A DNA stretch of 64,000 nucleotides from Arcticibacterium luteifluviistationis (GTDB taxonomy: Bacteria; Bacteroidota; Bacteroidia; Cytophagales; Spirosomataceae), in assembly GCF_003258705.1 (NCBI RefSeq), contig NZ_CP029480.1, forward strand, positions 1,550,001-1,614,000, read 5' to 3'. The notes under the pieces are model-generated. The model was not told the origin of the DNA and did not search any database. It saw nothing but the letters and a program-made list of their open reading frames with translations. The translations under genes were made by a program, and so were the position numbers. Numbering within the stretch: position 1 is the first letter of the stretch; each line of letters opens with the position of its first letter. Below, piece by piece: positions 52,653 through 61,945 of this stretch.

Positions 52653-54677
52653 TTAAAACCTATACCTAACCTGCAACTTCACATCTGTTCTGTGCGGTAC
52701 AGGGATTTCATTATTTCCTGAGCTTATGGTTTCTCGATCTGTAAGTGAAGTACGGGCTATTCTGGCCCAAATGTCAATTTTTCGGGTAAGGCTGTATCGA
52801 CTTACTAAGTATAGGCGTGTTCCTTTTCCAAAATAGGCAGGGAAAGAAACGGTGTAGAGTACGTCGTTTTCGTAGGCGTAAATTCTAGAATCAAAAGACT
52901 CGGTATTGAAAAGAGCTATGCGGCTTTTGAGCTGCAAGCGACCAATACTCCCTTCTATATCTTGTATTAGGGCGTAGCCATTTGAGCGGTCTAAGGTTTC
53001 GTATTGAAAGGAATTATACTGTACTCTAGTTTGTGATTTGAAGTTTTTACTAATGTTAAACTCAAATTGAGCCAGAAGATTTTGTCTAGTGGTTTTGACC
53101 AAATAATCTGTTACAGTTTCATTCCCCGGGAAATTCTTTTGCTTCTGCTCTCTATGATATTGCGTATAAAAAATCCACTTTTTGGTAGGTTTTAAGGTGA
53201 ATCGGAGGAGGTAGTCATCGCCATCAGAAGAGCCGTCTACCAAATACCTTAACCAAGGGAACTTGAATTTATCATAAAAAGCTGCAAAAGTATAACCTCT
53301 TTTTGGTGTGTATTTAAAACCAGTATAAACACCTTTTTCATTGATGGTTCTGCTTCCTTCGCCAAAAGCATTGGAATAAAAACTGTGGAAGTCTTTATCG
53401 TAATTTCTGAAGTTTAAAGCCCATTCCACTTGGGGGCTAAGTGAAGCTACAAACCCTCCAACGGCTCCAATACCTCCGCTACTAGAGCGAGCTGCTTCGC
53501 CAAAGAAATTAAAGTTTTGCCATGAGTAAGAGAAGTTTGGTCCCATTACTGTGTTTTGAGTCCCCTTAAACTCGTGAACAGCATACTCTCTGGAATTCCG
53601 TTCTAGAGGGCTGCTGTAGTTTGTATTTAAAACAGTGAATCCAATATGTCCATCCCCATGCTGCCATTTGGCATTTAATCCTGCACTGGTTTCATTTACC
53701 AAGCCTTTTTTATCAATTTCTGATTGGGTACGATGAAGCCCAGAAGAAAGGATAGAACTGTAAACATCTTCTCTTTCTTCCACGTCCGTGTTTATGCTGG
53801 CGTCTCTTTTAGTATAAGAACCAAATGCGGTAAGTGAAACTTGACCTGTTTGGTAGGTAGCTGCAGCACCTCTTAAAAAACCACCTTCTAGGACAGAATT
53901 ATGAGGTCTTATGCCCAAATCACTTCTTCTGGTAGTATAAATAGGTTCGCCTCCCTTACCTGCGGCATAACCACCTGACATTACTAGTCCTTGTCCAAAT
54001 TGCAATTGATAATCACCTATAATGGCATTTTTTAGTTTTCCTTTATTTTGTAACTGAAAATGAAAGGTGGTGTAATCTGCTATGTTTGGTTCACCTTGGT
54101 CTTTTTCCATGATGAAGCCAAGGCTAAAGTCTTTTGGGTGCTGTAGCCTATACCGAGCATACAGTTTTTGCGGAGCACCTAAATATTTTCCCTCTCGGTA
54201 ACCTTCTGCTTTTTCTAGTGTTTGCTCTGTTCTTATGACCAAAAAATGGTCTGTAGCTCTATTAAAAATACCTTTAACATCATTGACAGAAACGCCATTA
54301 CTGAGTCTGATAAAAGGCCTTAGTGTTTGAATAGTTTCTGCGTCAAAACCCTCAATGGTTTGTAATTCATACAGACTCAATAAATTTCCAAAGCGGTTTT
54401 TATGTTCTATGAAATTATGAATCTGAGATTCTGAAAGGAGAAACAGACTTCTCAAATCATCTGGTTCTGCAGCATTTAGATTTATTGGGTTTAGGTAAAA
54501 CTGAAGTAATGCCTCATAAAGGTCTTCATAGTTTACGTCCTCTTGTTGTGTAGCGGCTAGCCGCTGAATAAAGTTATCAAGGTCTATCTCTACTTTAGGT
54601 GCTTCTAAAGTAGGAGCCTGACCTATGGCAGCTGTTACATTAAGAAAAATAAAAAGCAAAAGGATATGTCTTTTCAT
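52653..54677 (-). CDS. Outer-membrane barrel protein with N-terminal helix-hairpin-helix motifs
   Basis: 674 residues. Signal peptide (LLLFIFLNVTAAIGQ). Residues 30-150 carry ComEA-like helix-hairpin-helix repeats: PINLNAAEPDDLRSLFLL, then NRFGNLLSLYELQTIEGFDA and ETIQTLRPFIRLS. The remaining 500 residues are a large beta-barrel (QLQFGQGLVMSGGYAAGKG, GFLRGAAATYQTGQVSL, ending in KLQVRYRF, with terminal aromatic Phe). HhH repeats elsewhere bind DNA without sequence preference. The ATG overlaps the stop of the PorV-like gene (ATGA). Confidence 0.82.
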   Translation of the reverse strand: MKRHILLLFIFLNVTAAIGQAPTLEAPKVEIDLDNFIQRLAATQQEDVNYEDLYEALLQFYLNPINLNAAEPDDLRSLFLLSESQIHNFIEHKNRFGNLLSLYELQTIEGFDAETIQTLRPFIRLSNGVSVNDVKGIFNRATDHFLVIRTEQTLEKAEGYREGKYLGAPQKLYARYRLQHPKDFSLGFIMEKDQGEPNIADYTTFHFQLQNKGKLKNAIIGDYQLQFGQGLVMSGGYAAGKGGEPIYTTRRSDLGIRPHNSVLEGGFLRGAAATYQTGQVSLTAFGSYTKRDASINTDVEEREDVYSSILSSGLHRTQSEIDKKGLVNETSAGLNAKWQHGDGHIGFTVLNTNYSSPLERNSREYAVHEFKGTQNTVMGPNFSYSWQNFNFFGEAARSSSGGIGAVGGFVASLSPQVEWALNFRNYDKDFHSFYSNAFGEGSRTINEKGVYTGFKYTPKRGYTFAAFYDKFKFPWLRYLVDGSSDGDDYLLRFTLKPTKKWIFYTQYHREQKQKNFPGNETVTDYLVKTTRQNLLAQFEFNISKNFKSQTRVQYNSFQYETLDRSNGYALIQDIEGSIGRLQLKSRIALFNTESFDSRIYAYENDVLYTVSFPAYFGKGTRLYLVSRYSLTRKIDIWARIARTSLTDRETISSGNNEIPVPHRTDVKLQVRYRF

Positions 54678-55477
54678 TTCTTTGGAAGGTTTAGTTGCAA
54701 ACTAAAATGGTGCGATAAACCTAATGTAGGGTGTGTATTTACAGCATAATCAAACACCCATTTTTTGTAAGCGTAGCCCACGCCAAAATGATTTGTTCTG
54801 ATTCCTGAATTCATTCCTGTTCTGAGATGGAAGTTTTCAAATAACATGTACTCTAAACCTGCCTTGAAAAATGGTTTTCCGGAGGGAATAAATTCAGTTT
54901 CGGCAGCTATCGTTATTTTAGAGGTGGGTTGAAATGCACCACCAAGTCGGATGGTAGTTGGGATTTTCTCAAAATCATAAAGTGAGGCACCCGTAAGGTT
55001 ATAAGCATGCATGCCTATGGTTATTTTGGGAGAGATATAAGCCATCACGCCAAACTCTGTTACCAGCGTATTTCTAGAAGAAAAGCCTTCTGCATAGTTT
55101 CCGAGGTAAGATACTTTGACGCCCAGCGATACGCGTTCGGTACTTTTAGCTATGGCAATTCCTGCTTTGTTTTCATTATAGAGTTGATCACCAAACCTTT
55201 CAGCTCCAATAGCCACAGTAGCCCATTTTTTAGCAACAACCGCAGATAAAGACATGGTAGAAAGCCCTACTATGTCAAATCTAGAATCAAAGGACGAATT
55301 AACGAACGAATTTTCTACAAAGCCAAGACCAGCTGGGTTATAGAAGAAGGTTTGTGAGTGAGGAAGAGCCACCATGGCATTTCCCATGCCCCAGCTTTTT
55401 CCACCCACGCCGCTGAGGCTATTTTGGGCAAAAGAATAAGTACTAGTAAAGAGGATATAGAAGAGGATTTTTCGCAT
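54674..55477 (-). CDS. PorV/PorQ-like outer-membrane protein
   Basis: 267 residues, FadL/OMPP1-like short barrel. Signal peptide ending near YSFAQ. GGKSWGMGNAMVALPHSQ and FFYNPAGLGFVENSF match the N-terminal signature of the PorV/PorQ and UPF0164 families; the end FGVGYAYKKWVFDYAV is also typical. PorV acts with type IX secretion, but no T9SS gene or sorting-signal substrate is adjacent. Overlaps the HhH-barrel gene by four bases, so the two proteins are probably made in fixed ratio and may work together. Confidence 0.75.
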   Translation of the reverse strand: MRKILFYILFTSTYSFAQNSLSGVGGKSWGMGNAMVALPHSQTFFYNPAGLGFVENSFVNSSFDSRFDIVGLSTMSLSAVVAKKWATVAIGAERFGDQLYNENKAGIAIAKSTERVSLGVKVSYLGNYAEGFSSRNTLVTEFGVMAYISPKITIGMHAYNLTGASLYDFEKIPTTIRLGGAFQPTSKITIAAETEFIPSGKPFFKAGLEYMLFENFHLRTGMNSGIRTNHFGVGYAYKKWVFDYAVNTHPTLGLSHHFSLQLNLPKK

Positions 55478-55673
55478 TAAGAATGAAAAATAGCCTTTTT
55501 TTTAATCAATTGAAAAAATATGTATAATTGATTTTAGCTACTTACATCTAGAGAATAATCATTTTGGGAGGCCATGAGTGTCTTTTAAGCTACTTGTTTT
55601 ATATGTGGGGACAGTTTTTTTGTTCATCAAAAAAGAGCGAACTTGGGAATCTAAATCAAAACATTTTTACTAA

Positions 55674-56117
55674 ATGGAAAACACACTTTACCTTTCAGAA
55701 AACGGAAAACAAGATTTATTAGAATCGGCGAAATGGGCTAAATTTTTAGCCATAGTTGGTTTTGTAGGCAGTGGTCTTTTAGTCGTTTTTGCTTTTGGAC
55801 TTAGTACGCTAATGAGTTTTTTACCTAATAGCGAAAGTTTCGAAAGCCTTGGTCCATCTTACTTTTTAGGCATGACGTTTATTTACGTAGTGATGGCTGT
55901 TATCTACTTTTTCCCTTGTCTTTACCTTTTCAAATTTGCAAAAAGTACTAAACTAGCAATTCTAGAAGAAGATAATGAACTACTACATCTAGCACTTTTT
56001 AACATGCGGAAAATGTTCAAATTTGTCGGGGTCATGACCCTTACCATTTTGATACTTTATGGCGTACTTATAGTCTTTGGAGTTTTAGCTGGAGGTGCAG
56101 CAATGCTAATGTATTAG
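55674..56117 (+). CDS. DUF5362-like membrane protein
   Basis: 147 residues with four hydrophobic helices in the order helix, helix, loop, helix, helix. The N-terminal AKWAKFLAIVGFVGSGLLV and the LFKFAKSTKLAILEEDNELL loop match short Bacteroidota proteins I recall as DUF5362. Function unknown. The stop interlocks with the convergent gene (4 bases). Confidence 0.7.
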   Translation: MENTLYLSENGKQDLLESAKWAKFLAIVGFVGSGLLVVFAFGLSTLMSFLPNSESFESLGPSYFLGMTFIYVVMAVIYFFPCLYLFKFAKSTKLAILEEDNELLHLALFNMRKMFKFVGVMTLTILILYGVLIVFGVLAGGAAMLMY

Positions 56118-57271
56118 TTAAATTTCCTTTCTATCAAAGCGTAAAATTCTTCTGCTTCGGCAGAGTTGCTGTCCCACTGATATTTTATGGCAAGTTCATG
56201 ATTTGTATAATTCATGGCTTCGGTAAGGCTTCCGCAGGCATCAAGGGTTTCCATGCTTCGGTTATAATTATCTTGATTACTAGCAAAAAGATTATTGATG
56301 AAGAGGAAGCGTTGATTTAGGGATACTCCACTTTTTAAGCTGTTGATTTTAGACTTACTATGTGAGTCTAAAAGATTTGCCACTTTAGCACTTTCTTTAC
56401 TATCATTTAAAGTCTTATTTCCATTTAATAGCCTGTCATTTAGGCTCATAGGTTCTTTTTTAGCTGTTTTGATAGTTTGTGGCGGAGCTACTGTCTCTAC
56501 TCTTTGAACCGTAACAGGGCTTGGAGTCGGAATTGGGGTAGGCTCCACAACTTGTCTTACTTGTGCGGCTATTTCTGGTTTTTCTTGAGTAGGCTGCAGC
56601 GTTCTTCTAGTAGGAAGTGGTGCTGCTTCCAAAGCTTCGTCAAAGAAAGATTTATTTACCGAAGACTTACCAAGATTAAGCTTTAAAATACCGTCAAAGT
56701 CTTCTAAGACTTCTGATGGGTCTTCTCCATTAAAGTTTTCAAAAATGTCTTTTAACCAGTCTATGCCTTGATTGGCAAAAACGGAACCACCGTTTAGCTT
56801 ATTCTCCAATGCATCCAAAATAGGTTTATTAATTTGGAAATATTTTTTATTAGCTGTAATCCATTCCCCAGTAAGTTTAAACTCTGGAAGATTTCGCATT
56901 AAGTTGTCAAAATATCCTTTAGGCTCTAGAGCTAATTGAAGCGTATCTTGAACCGATTTTGATAAAAGTCCTTCAAATTTATCTCTACTTACAGAAATAA
57001 ATCTAGATAAGGTATTCATAAAAGTAGCCAATGCCGTTTTGACATCTTCGTTTTCAAAGTCAAAGTATGGACTCTTTAATCGACTACTTTCTTCTTGCCA
57101 TTTTTCAAATAAGTTTCTTATTACAAGAAGGTTGAGTTGCTTAATCTCTGTGATTTTTAAAATGTCGCCACCAGAAATAGTTTTCTGATTTTTAAAGTAT
57201 TCATCACATATAAGGCTAGAGAAAGCCTTAGCATAAGTTTCGACATCAGTCGAATTCCATTTGTAGGTCAT
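56114..57271 (-). CDS. Protein with Pro-rich linker and conserved C-terminal domain, unknown function
   Basis: 385 residues from the ATG at 57271; the frame runs 68 codons further but that part overlaps tdk. The N-terminal 200 residues are helical (VETYAKAFSSLICDEYF, LKITEIKQLNLLVIRNLFE). An extended Pro/Thr/Val-rich linker follows (VEPTPIPTPSPVTVQRVE). The C-terminal 90 residues (SLNQRFLFINNLFASNQDNY, LDACGSLTEAMNYTNHELA, AEEFYALIERKF) resemble a helical domain I have seen in many uncharacterised Bacteroidota proteins. No signal peptide. Divergent from tdk with 91 bases between. Confidence 0.75.
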   Translation of the reverse strand: MTYKWNSTDVETYAKAFSSLICDEYFKNQKTISGGDILKITEIKQLNLLVIRNLFEKWQEESSRLKSPYFDFENEDVKTALATFMNTLSRFISVSRDKFEGLLSKSVQDTLQLALEPKGYFDNLMRNLPEFKLTGEWITANKKYFQINKPILDALENKLNGGSVFANQGIDWLKDIFENFNGEDPSEVLEDFDGILKLNLGKSSVNKSFFDEALEAAPLPTRRTLQPTQEKPEIAAQVRQVVEPTPIPTPSPVTVQRVETVAPPQTIKTAKKEPMSLNDRLLNGNKTLNDSKESAKVANLLDSHSKSKINSLKSGVSLNQRFLFINNLFASNQDNYNRSMETLDACGSLTEAMNYTNHELAIKYQWDSNSAEAEEFYALIERKFN

Positions 57272-57362
57272 TTTCAAATTCGTTTCTTTTGTAGGAGCAT
57301 GTAAGTGATATAAAGTTACAAACTTTGCACCACTTTTAGCTAAACGAAAAAAAAAAGCATTT

Positions 57363-57968
57363 ATGTTTATAGAGCCGAAAAGAGGTAGGTCAAATGACCA
57401 AAAGATGGGTTGGGTGGAATTGATATGTGGCTCCATGTTTAGCGGAAAAACGGAAGAACTCATAAGAAGGCTCAATAGAGCTAAAATTGCTCAACAAAAC
57501 GTTGAAATATTTAAGCCAGGAATAGATACACGATATGATGAGGAAGACATAGTTTCTCATAATAAAAATTCTATAAGGTCAACCCCTGTAAACTCGGCTG
57601 CGGAGATATTACTTTATGCAGGAAACTGTGATGTGGTAGGAATAGACGAAGCTCAGTTTCTAGATAAAGGCGTGGTGGAAGTGGTGAATAAGTTAGCAAA
57701 CTCGGGCAAAAGAGTCATAGTGGCTGGCTTAGACATGGATTCAAAAGGAGAACCCTTTGGCCCAATGCCAGCACTTATGGCGGTGGCAGAATACGTAACT
57801 AAGGTTCACGCTATTTGTGTGAAATGCGGTGACATAGCCCACTTTTCATACAGAACAGTTGCGGATGAAAAACAGGTGCTTTTAGGCGAATTAGAGAGTT
57901 ATGAAGCAAGATGCCGCAGGTGCTATAACATGGCAAAAAAAGCGGAACCTGCTTTAGGAACAAATTAA
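57363..57968 (+). CDS. tdk: Thymidine kinase
   Basis: Type II thymidine kinase, phosphorylates thymidine with ATP for salvage. Walker A is [18 protein letters not shown], the catalytic Asp-Glu pair lies in [11 protein letters not shown], and four zinc Cys are CVKCGD and CRRCYN. The lasso-loop region [18 protein letters not shown] is conserved. 201 residues is normal. A stretch of eleven A bases lies just upstream of the ATG. The stop interlocks with the molybdopterin enzyme gene. Confidence 0.95.
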   Translation: MFIEPKRGRSNDQKMGWVELICGSMFSGKTEELIRRLNRAKIAQQNVEIFKPGIDTRYDEEDIVSHNKNSIRSTPVNSAAEILLYAGNCDVVGIDEAQFLDKGVVEVVNKLANSGKRVIVAGLDMDSKGEPFGPMPALMAVAEYVTKVHAICVKCGDIAHFSYRTVADEKQVLLGELESYEARCRRCYNMAKKAEPALGTN

Positions 57969-60052
57969 GCTAGGGCTGAAATTTGAACCCTTACATTACT
58001 AAATGCGGCATTTCCTGTAAGTTCGTCTATCAGCATATCGTCGGTAAGGTCATTTGCACTTACGCCTGGGTTTTTCTCAGCCACACTTAGTTTAATATTT
58101 CCTTTACCGTGGCCGTAACCATGCGGAATCACTAATACCCCCGGCATAATGTCTGTGGTAACTTTTACTTCAATACTAACTTCACCAACCCTAGATTTAA
58201 CAGCGACTTTATCACCAGTTTTAATTCCTTCTTTTTTTGCATCAGCTGGGTTAATTAACAGTAAACACCTGTTCTTACCTTTTTGAAGTAATTCTGAATT
58301 ATGCATCCAGCTATTATTATCTCTTAAATGTCTTTTACCTATTAATAAGTAACCTTCTTTTTCAGAAGACTGTATTAAACGTTTTAAGTCATTTACCAGT
58401 AGTTCTGGGCAAATCTTAATTCGTTTGTCTTCATTTCCAAGGCGTTCAGGAAGCTGTGGTTTTAAAGGACCAAGGTCAATGCCATGATTTTGTTGTTCTA
58501 GATCTTTAAAGCTTAAATCATAGTCGTTTTGTTTTAAACTTATGGTTAACATTTCTTCTGGTGTATAAACTTTGCCATTATTTGGCGGTTCCATACCTGC
58601 AGCCTTAGCTAGTGTGTGACCTAGTTCCTGAAAAATCTCCCAGTCGTATTTGGCGTCATCTTGTTTTGGGAAAAGGGCAGGGGAGTATTTGGCTGTGTTC
58701 CTTACTGCCAGAGCATTAAATGATAAGTCGTAATGGCTCGTTTCAATTCCCGTAGCCGGAGGCAAAATGATATCAGCATGCTTGGTGGTTTCGTTAAGGT
58801 AAATGTCAAAACTCACCATGTAATCTAGTTTCTCAAGAGCCTTGTCTAGTCGATTACCGTTGGTAATAGAGAGTACCGGATTTCCACAACTAGTCATGAG
58901 CATTTTAATTTGACCTTTGCCTTCGGTTTCTATTTCTTCAGATAAACAAGCCACTGGAAGTTCACCTAAAAACTCTGGAAATTTTCTAACTCTACTTTGC
59001 CACCTATTATATCGGTTTTTAGGTTTGGCTTTGCCAATGAAATCTATTAGAGGTTTTGTGAAAAGAAGACCACCTTCTATATCCAAATTGCCTGAAACTA
59101 TGTTTATGGCATTTATAAGCCAATTATTTAGGCCACCAAAAGCTTGAGTGCTAATGCCCATTCTGCCGTAAAGGGCTGCTTTTTTAGTTTTTGCTATCTC
59201 GGCAGCTAGCGTTTTTATGACATTTTGGTCAATGCCTGTTTTCTGAGATGCAGTAGCTATGTCAAAGTCTGAAATGGCAGTTTTTAATTCAGATAGGCCA
59301 TCTGTGAAGTCTTCAAGATGTTCCATGTTGACCAGGTTCTCGTCAAAAATATACTTTAACATGGCAGTAAATAGCCAAGCGTCTGTACCGGGTTTGATAA
59401 AAATGTGTTGGTCTGCTTTGGCGGCTGTTTCTGTATAGCGAGGGTCAATGACAATAACTTTTCCTCCTCGTTTAGATATGGATTTTAACCTATTTCCAAT
59501 ATCGGGAACGGTCATCATGCTACCATTTGAAACCAGTGGGTTACCTCCAGCAATTATAAATAGCTCTGTATTGTCAATGTCTGTAATGGGAACTAACATA
59601 GGATGCCCAAACATTTGCCATGATGCAAAATGATGGGGGACTTGGTCTGAAGAAGAGGCCGAATAAATGTTTTTGGTTTTAAGGGCTTTGAAAAAACGGG
59701 GACCTGTAAGTGTGGTTCCTAAATTATGAATACTGGGGTTACCCTGATATACGGCTATGCTATCTGGGCCATGCTTAATATTAAGTTCTATTATTTTGGC
59801 GGCTATTTCTTTGTAAGCTAATTCCCAAGAAATGGGTTGCCACGCTCCGTTAACTTTTTTTATAGGAGTTTTGAGTCGGTCTGGGTCTTGGTATATTTCT
59901 TTAAGTCCGTAGGCCTTAGGGCAAATATGGCCACGACTAAACGTGTCTTCTTTGTCGCCCTCTATTTTAATTATCTCTTGGTTTTCGTGCGTTATTTTTA
60001 GTCCGCACATAGCTTCGCAAAGGTTGCAAGTTCTGTAATGAAACTGCTGCAT
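57965..60052 (-). CDS. Molybdopterin oxidoreductase, [4Fe-4S] type, cytoplasmic
   Basis: 695-residue member of the DMSO-reductase superfamily. The N-terminal cluster motif is C-x2-C-x3-C with a distal Cys ([24 protein letters not shown]). Molybdopterin-binding segments are [32 protein letters not shown] and [27 protein letters not shown] and the C-terminal barrel [19 protein letters not shown] complete the fold. No Tat signal precedes the cluster, so it is cytoplasmic, unlike many exported homologues. No small electron-transfer subunit is adjacent. Substrate undetermined. Confidence 0.9.
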   Translation of the reverse strand: MQQFHYRTCNLCEAMCGLKITHENQEIIKIEGDKEDTFSRGHICPKAYGLKEIYQDPDRLKTPIKKVNGAWQPISWELAYKEIAAKIIELNIKHGPDSIAVYQGNPSIHNLGTTLTGPRFFKALKTKNIYSASSSDQVPHHFASWQMFGHPMLVPITDIDNTELFIIAGGNPLVSNGSMMTVPDIGNRLKSISKRGGKVIVIDPRYTETAAKADQHIFIKPGTDAWLFTAMLKYIFDENLVNMEHLEDFTDGLSELKTAISDFDIATASQKTGIDQNVIKTLAAEIAKTKKAALYGRMGISTQAFGGLNNWLINAINIVSGNLDIEGGLLFTKPLIDFIGKAKPKNRYNRWQSRVRKFPEFLGELPVACLSEEIETEGKGQIKMLMTSCGNPVLSITNGNRLDKALEKLDYMVSFDIYLNETTKHADIILPPATGIETSHYDLSFNALAVRNTAKYSPALFPKQDDAKYDWEIFQELGHTLAKAAGMEPPNNGKVYTPEEMLTISLKQNDYDLSFKDLEQQNHGIDLGPLKPQLPERLGNEDKRIKICPELLVNDLKRLIQSSEKEGYLLIGKRHLRDNNSWMHNSELLQKGKNRCLLLINPADAKKEGIKTGDKVAVKSRVGEVSIEVKVTTDIMPGVLVIPHGYGHGKGNIKLSVAEKNPGVSANDLTDDMLIDELTGNAAFSNVRVQISALA

Positions 60053-60111
60053 TTTATTTTATAGGGTTGATGAAGAAACTAAAATTAACCATTTACGCTG
60101 ATAATCAGGCA

Positions 60112-60143
60112 TAAAAAAAGGTCTGAATATTTCTATCCAGACC
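60112..60143 (-). terminator. Weak terminator upstream of the molybdopterin gene
   Basis: 6-bp stem GGTCTG / CAGACC (60120-60125, 60138-60143) with seven A upstream on the plus strand, i.e. a U-tract on the minus strand. Could end the transcript of the DUF4097-like gene, 145 bases after its stop. Confidence 0.5.
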
Positions 60144-60287
60144 CTATATTATTAGAAATGCTAAATGACTTAAAGGCGAGAGTTTGTCACAATTTTGGTT
60201 TTATGGCCAAAAGTTCTACCCAAAGGAAGTACTCTCTTAATTTATTGACAAGGGGTATAAATGAGGTTGGGCTAAATCTAAAGTAGC

Positions 60288-61346
60288 TTACTTTACTTCC
60301 ACTTTACCGTAATTAGTGGTGAGGTGTACTTTGGTAGCATGTGCAGCCTTATCGTTTCCTATAATGTACTGCTGTTCTTTAGCATTAGCTTTACTAATAT
60401 TTTGAATACCAGGCTTTTCGTTTAGCACCATATTAGTATTTTTAGTATCTGCGGTTAAATCATATTTTCCTTTTAGACAGCGTGGTAGCTCCAAATTTGT
60501 ATAAGAACTTGATATCTTAAGGGTTTCTACATCTTCACGTATTTCACCCAATTTAAAGTGCTTTGAATAAGTAACATTGAACTTACAGGACTCATTTACT
60601 TGGCCAATGTAACCTTTGGTATAAGAAGCCTGAATGTCGGAGTTATTTGCCTCTAAAACTTTGATACTTCCGCAGGTATTGGTCATGCTAACGGCCTCCA
60701 CACGGTCTATCAAAAGAGCCGTTTGTTTTGCTTTTAGTTCTCCGCCTGTCATTGACTTAATAAAGGCTTTACCAAAATTCACATCAATTACAGATGCTTC
60801 ATTATTAAGATGGTCTGCAAAGAAATTACCATAGTCCTGTTTGACATTCAATACGGCATTAAATACAGGAATATAAACGTCACCGTGAGAATTGTTGACC
60901 GTTAGGTTATGATTTTCTGGCATGTAAACTTGGTAGTCTACTCTCAAAAAGTTTTTCTCTTTTTCTTTGCTGATGTTGTTCTCAAAAGCTGATTTATAAC
61001 AGTAAAGCTTCGTAATAAATGTCGCTTCTCCGTTTTTCTGGTTTCTCTGAATATTTACTATTTTCAAAAATGACTCTACTTGTTCTTCGGTAGGGGCATT
61101 GGCAGTAATGGTGATATTAACTTTGACTTCATCTTTATTCCAAAATTTCACCTTAACGTCACCAAAATGGTTCTCGATACGTACAGGGTCTTTGGTGTCT
61201 AGTTTATACGAGTAACTGATTGATTTCTTCTTTTCAATCAGATGGGAAATTCCATTAGAATTATTAACATTTATGCATCCTCCACCAGCCATGGCTGTGC
61301 TGCCAGTAAGGAGCAAAACACAAATTATGAACTGTTTCATTCTCAT
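60288..61346 (-). CDS. DUF4097-like beta-solenoid protein of a sigma operon
   Basis: 352 residues, signal peptide (QFIICVLLLTGSTAMAGG). The mature part repeats strands such as VRIENHFGDVKVKFWNKDEV, NLTVNNSHGDVYIPVF, LNVKQDYGNFFADHL and TNTCGSIKVLEAN, with the Asn-x-x-G-D/N-V pattern typical of DUF4097 and bacterial adhesin-like solenoids. It is the third gene of a sigma / anti-sigma operon (12 bases after the anti-sigma gene). An envelope-stress sensor or effector role is inferred. MKQF at 61340 is an equally possible start. Confidence 0.75.
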   Translation of the reverse strand: MRMKQFIICVLLLTGSTAMAGGGCINVNNSNGISHLIEKKKSISYSYKLDTKDPVRIENHFGDVKVKFWNKDEVKVNITITANAPTEEQVESFLKIVNIQRNQKNGEATFITKLYCYKSAFENNISKEKEKNFLRVDYQVYMPENHNLTVNNSHGDVYIPVFNAVLNVKQDYGNFFADHLNNEASVIDVNFGKAFIKSMTGGELKAKQTALLIDRVEAVSMTNTCGSIKVLEANNSDIQASYTKGYIGQVNESCKFNVTYSKHFKLGEIREDVETLKISSSYTNLELPRCLKGKYDLTADTKNTNMVLNEKPGIQNISKANAKEQQYIIGNDKAAHATKVHLTTNYGKVEVK

Positions 61347-61357
61347 CTTTTCTTTAA

Positions 61358-61945
61358 TTACACCAGCGAGGCTGGCATGTCTTCTTTGTTTTCATTTGGC
61401 GAGAAAACTATTTCAGGTTTTTCTTCTTTCGTCTTCTCTTTTATAATGTCGAGTTGCTGGTCTAGAAGTTGCATCTGCCACTCTAGATTGTCTATCATTC
61501 TGTCTAAAATCTCTTCCTGGTTTGGGTTGTTAGGAAGGTCATTTTTTAGAGCTTCAAAAGAACCATTTAATGCTTCTAGGTCTTCATTGAAGTCTAACAT
61601 GAGCTCAGGAGCAGACTCTGCATAGCTATTTAGTTGTTTTTTCTTTTTCTCAATAAATGAAGCGTATTGAATAACCTCTGAACCGTATTTGGAGCTTAGG
61701 TTAATAATCTCCTTGTTTTCAGTTACTGGATTAAAATATTTACCGGCTAAAAATCCAATGCTCAAAAGCAAAACCACCGAGGCTGCTATTTGCCAGTTAA
61801 ACCATTTTTTAGGTTTAAAAGCTATTTCTTTGGCCAAGCTAGGCGTACTTAGCTCTTGGTCAATTTTTAGCCATAAATCTGCCGAAGGCTCATGAGTGTC
61901 AAAAGCCTCTCTATTTTCCGATATGTAATTCTTAAGCTTGTCCAT
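61358..61945 (-). CDS. Anti-sigma-like membrane protein
   Basis: 195 residues. A cytoplasmic N-terminal half of about 65 residues (MDKLKNYISENREAFDTHEP-type, with acidic and aromatic residues) followed by one membrane helix (WQIAASVVLLLSIGFLAG) and a long periplasmic part of amphipathic, Glu/Asn-rich helices (SRSSLKS-free: KNDLPNNPNQEEILDRMIDN) that may form a coiled coil. The ATG lies 14 bases inside the sigma gene. Together with the DUF4097-like gene it gives a sigma / anti-sigma / periplasmic-domain operon. Confidence 0.75.
   Translation of the reverse strand: MDKLKNYISENREAFDTHEPSADLWLKIDQELSTPSLAKEIAFKPKKWFNWQIAASVVLLLSIGFLAGKYFNPVTENKEIINLSSKYGSEVIQYASFIEKKKKQLNSYAESAPELMLDFNEDLEALNGSFEALKNDLPNNPNQEEILDRMIDNLEWQMQLLDQQLDIIKEKTKEEKPEIVFSPNENKEDMPASLV

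Noticed and set aside
57272-57475. 68-codon N-terminal extension of the 56114-57271 gene
   Set aside because: Would overlap the start of tdk by 113 bases and lacks plausible protein sequence.
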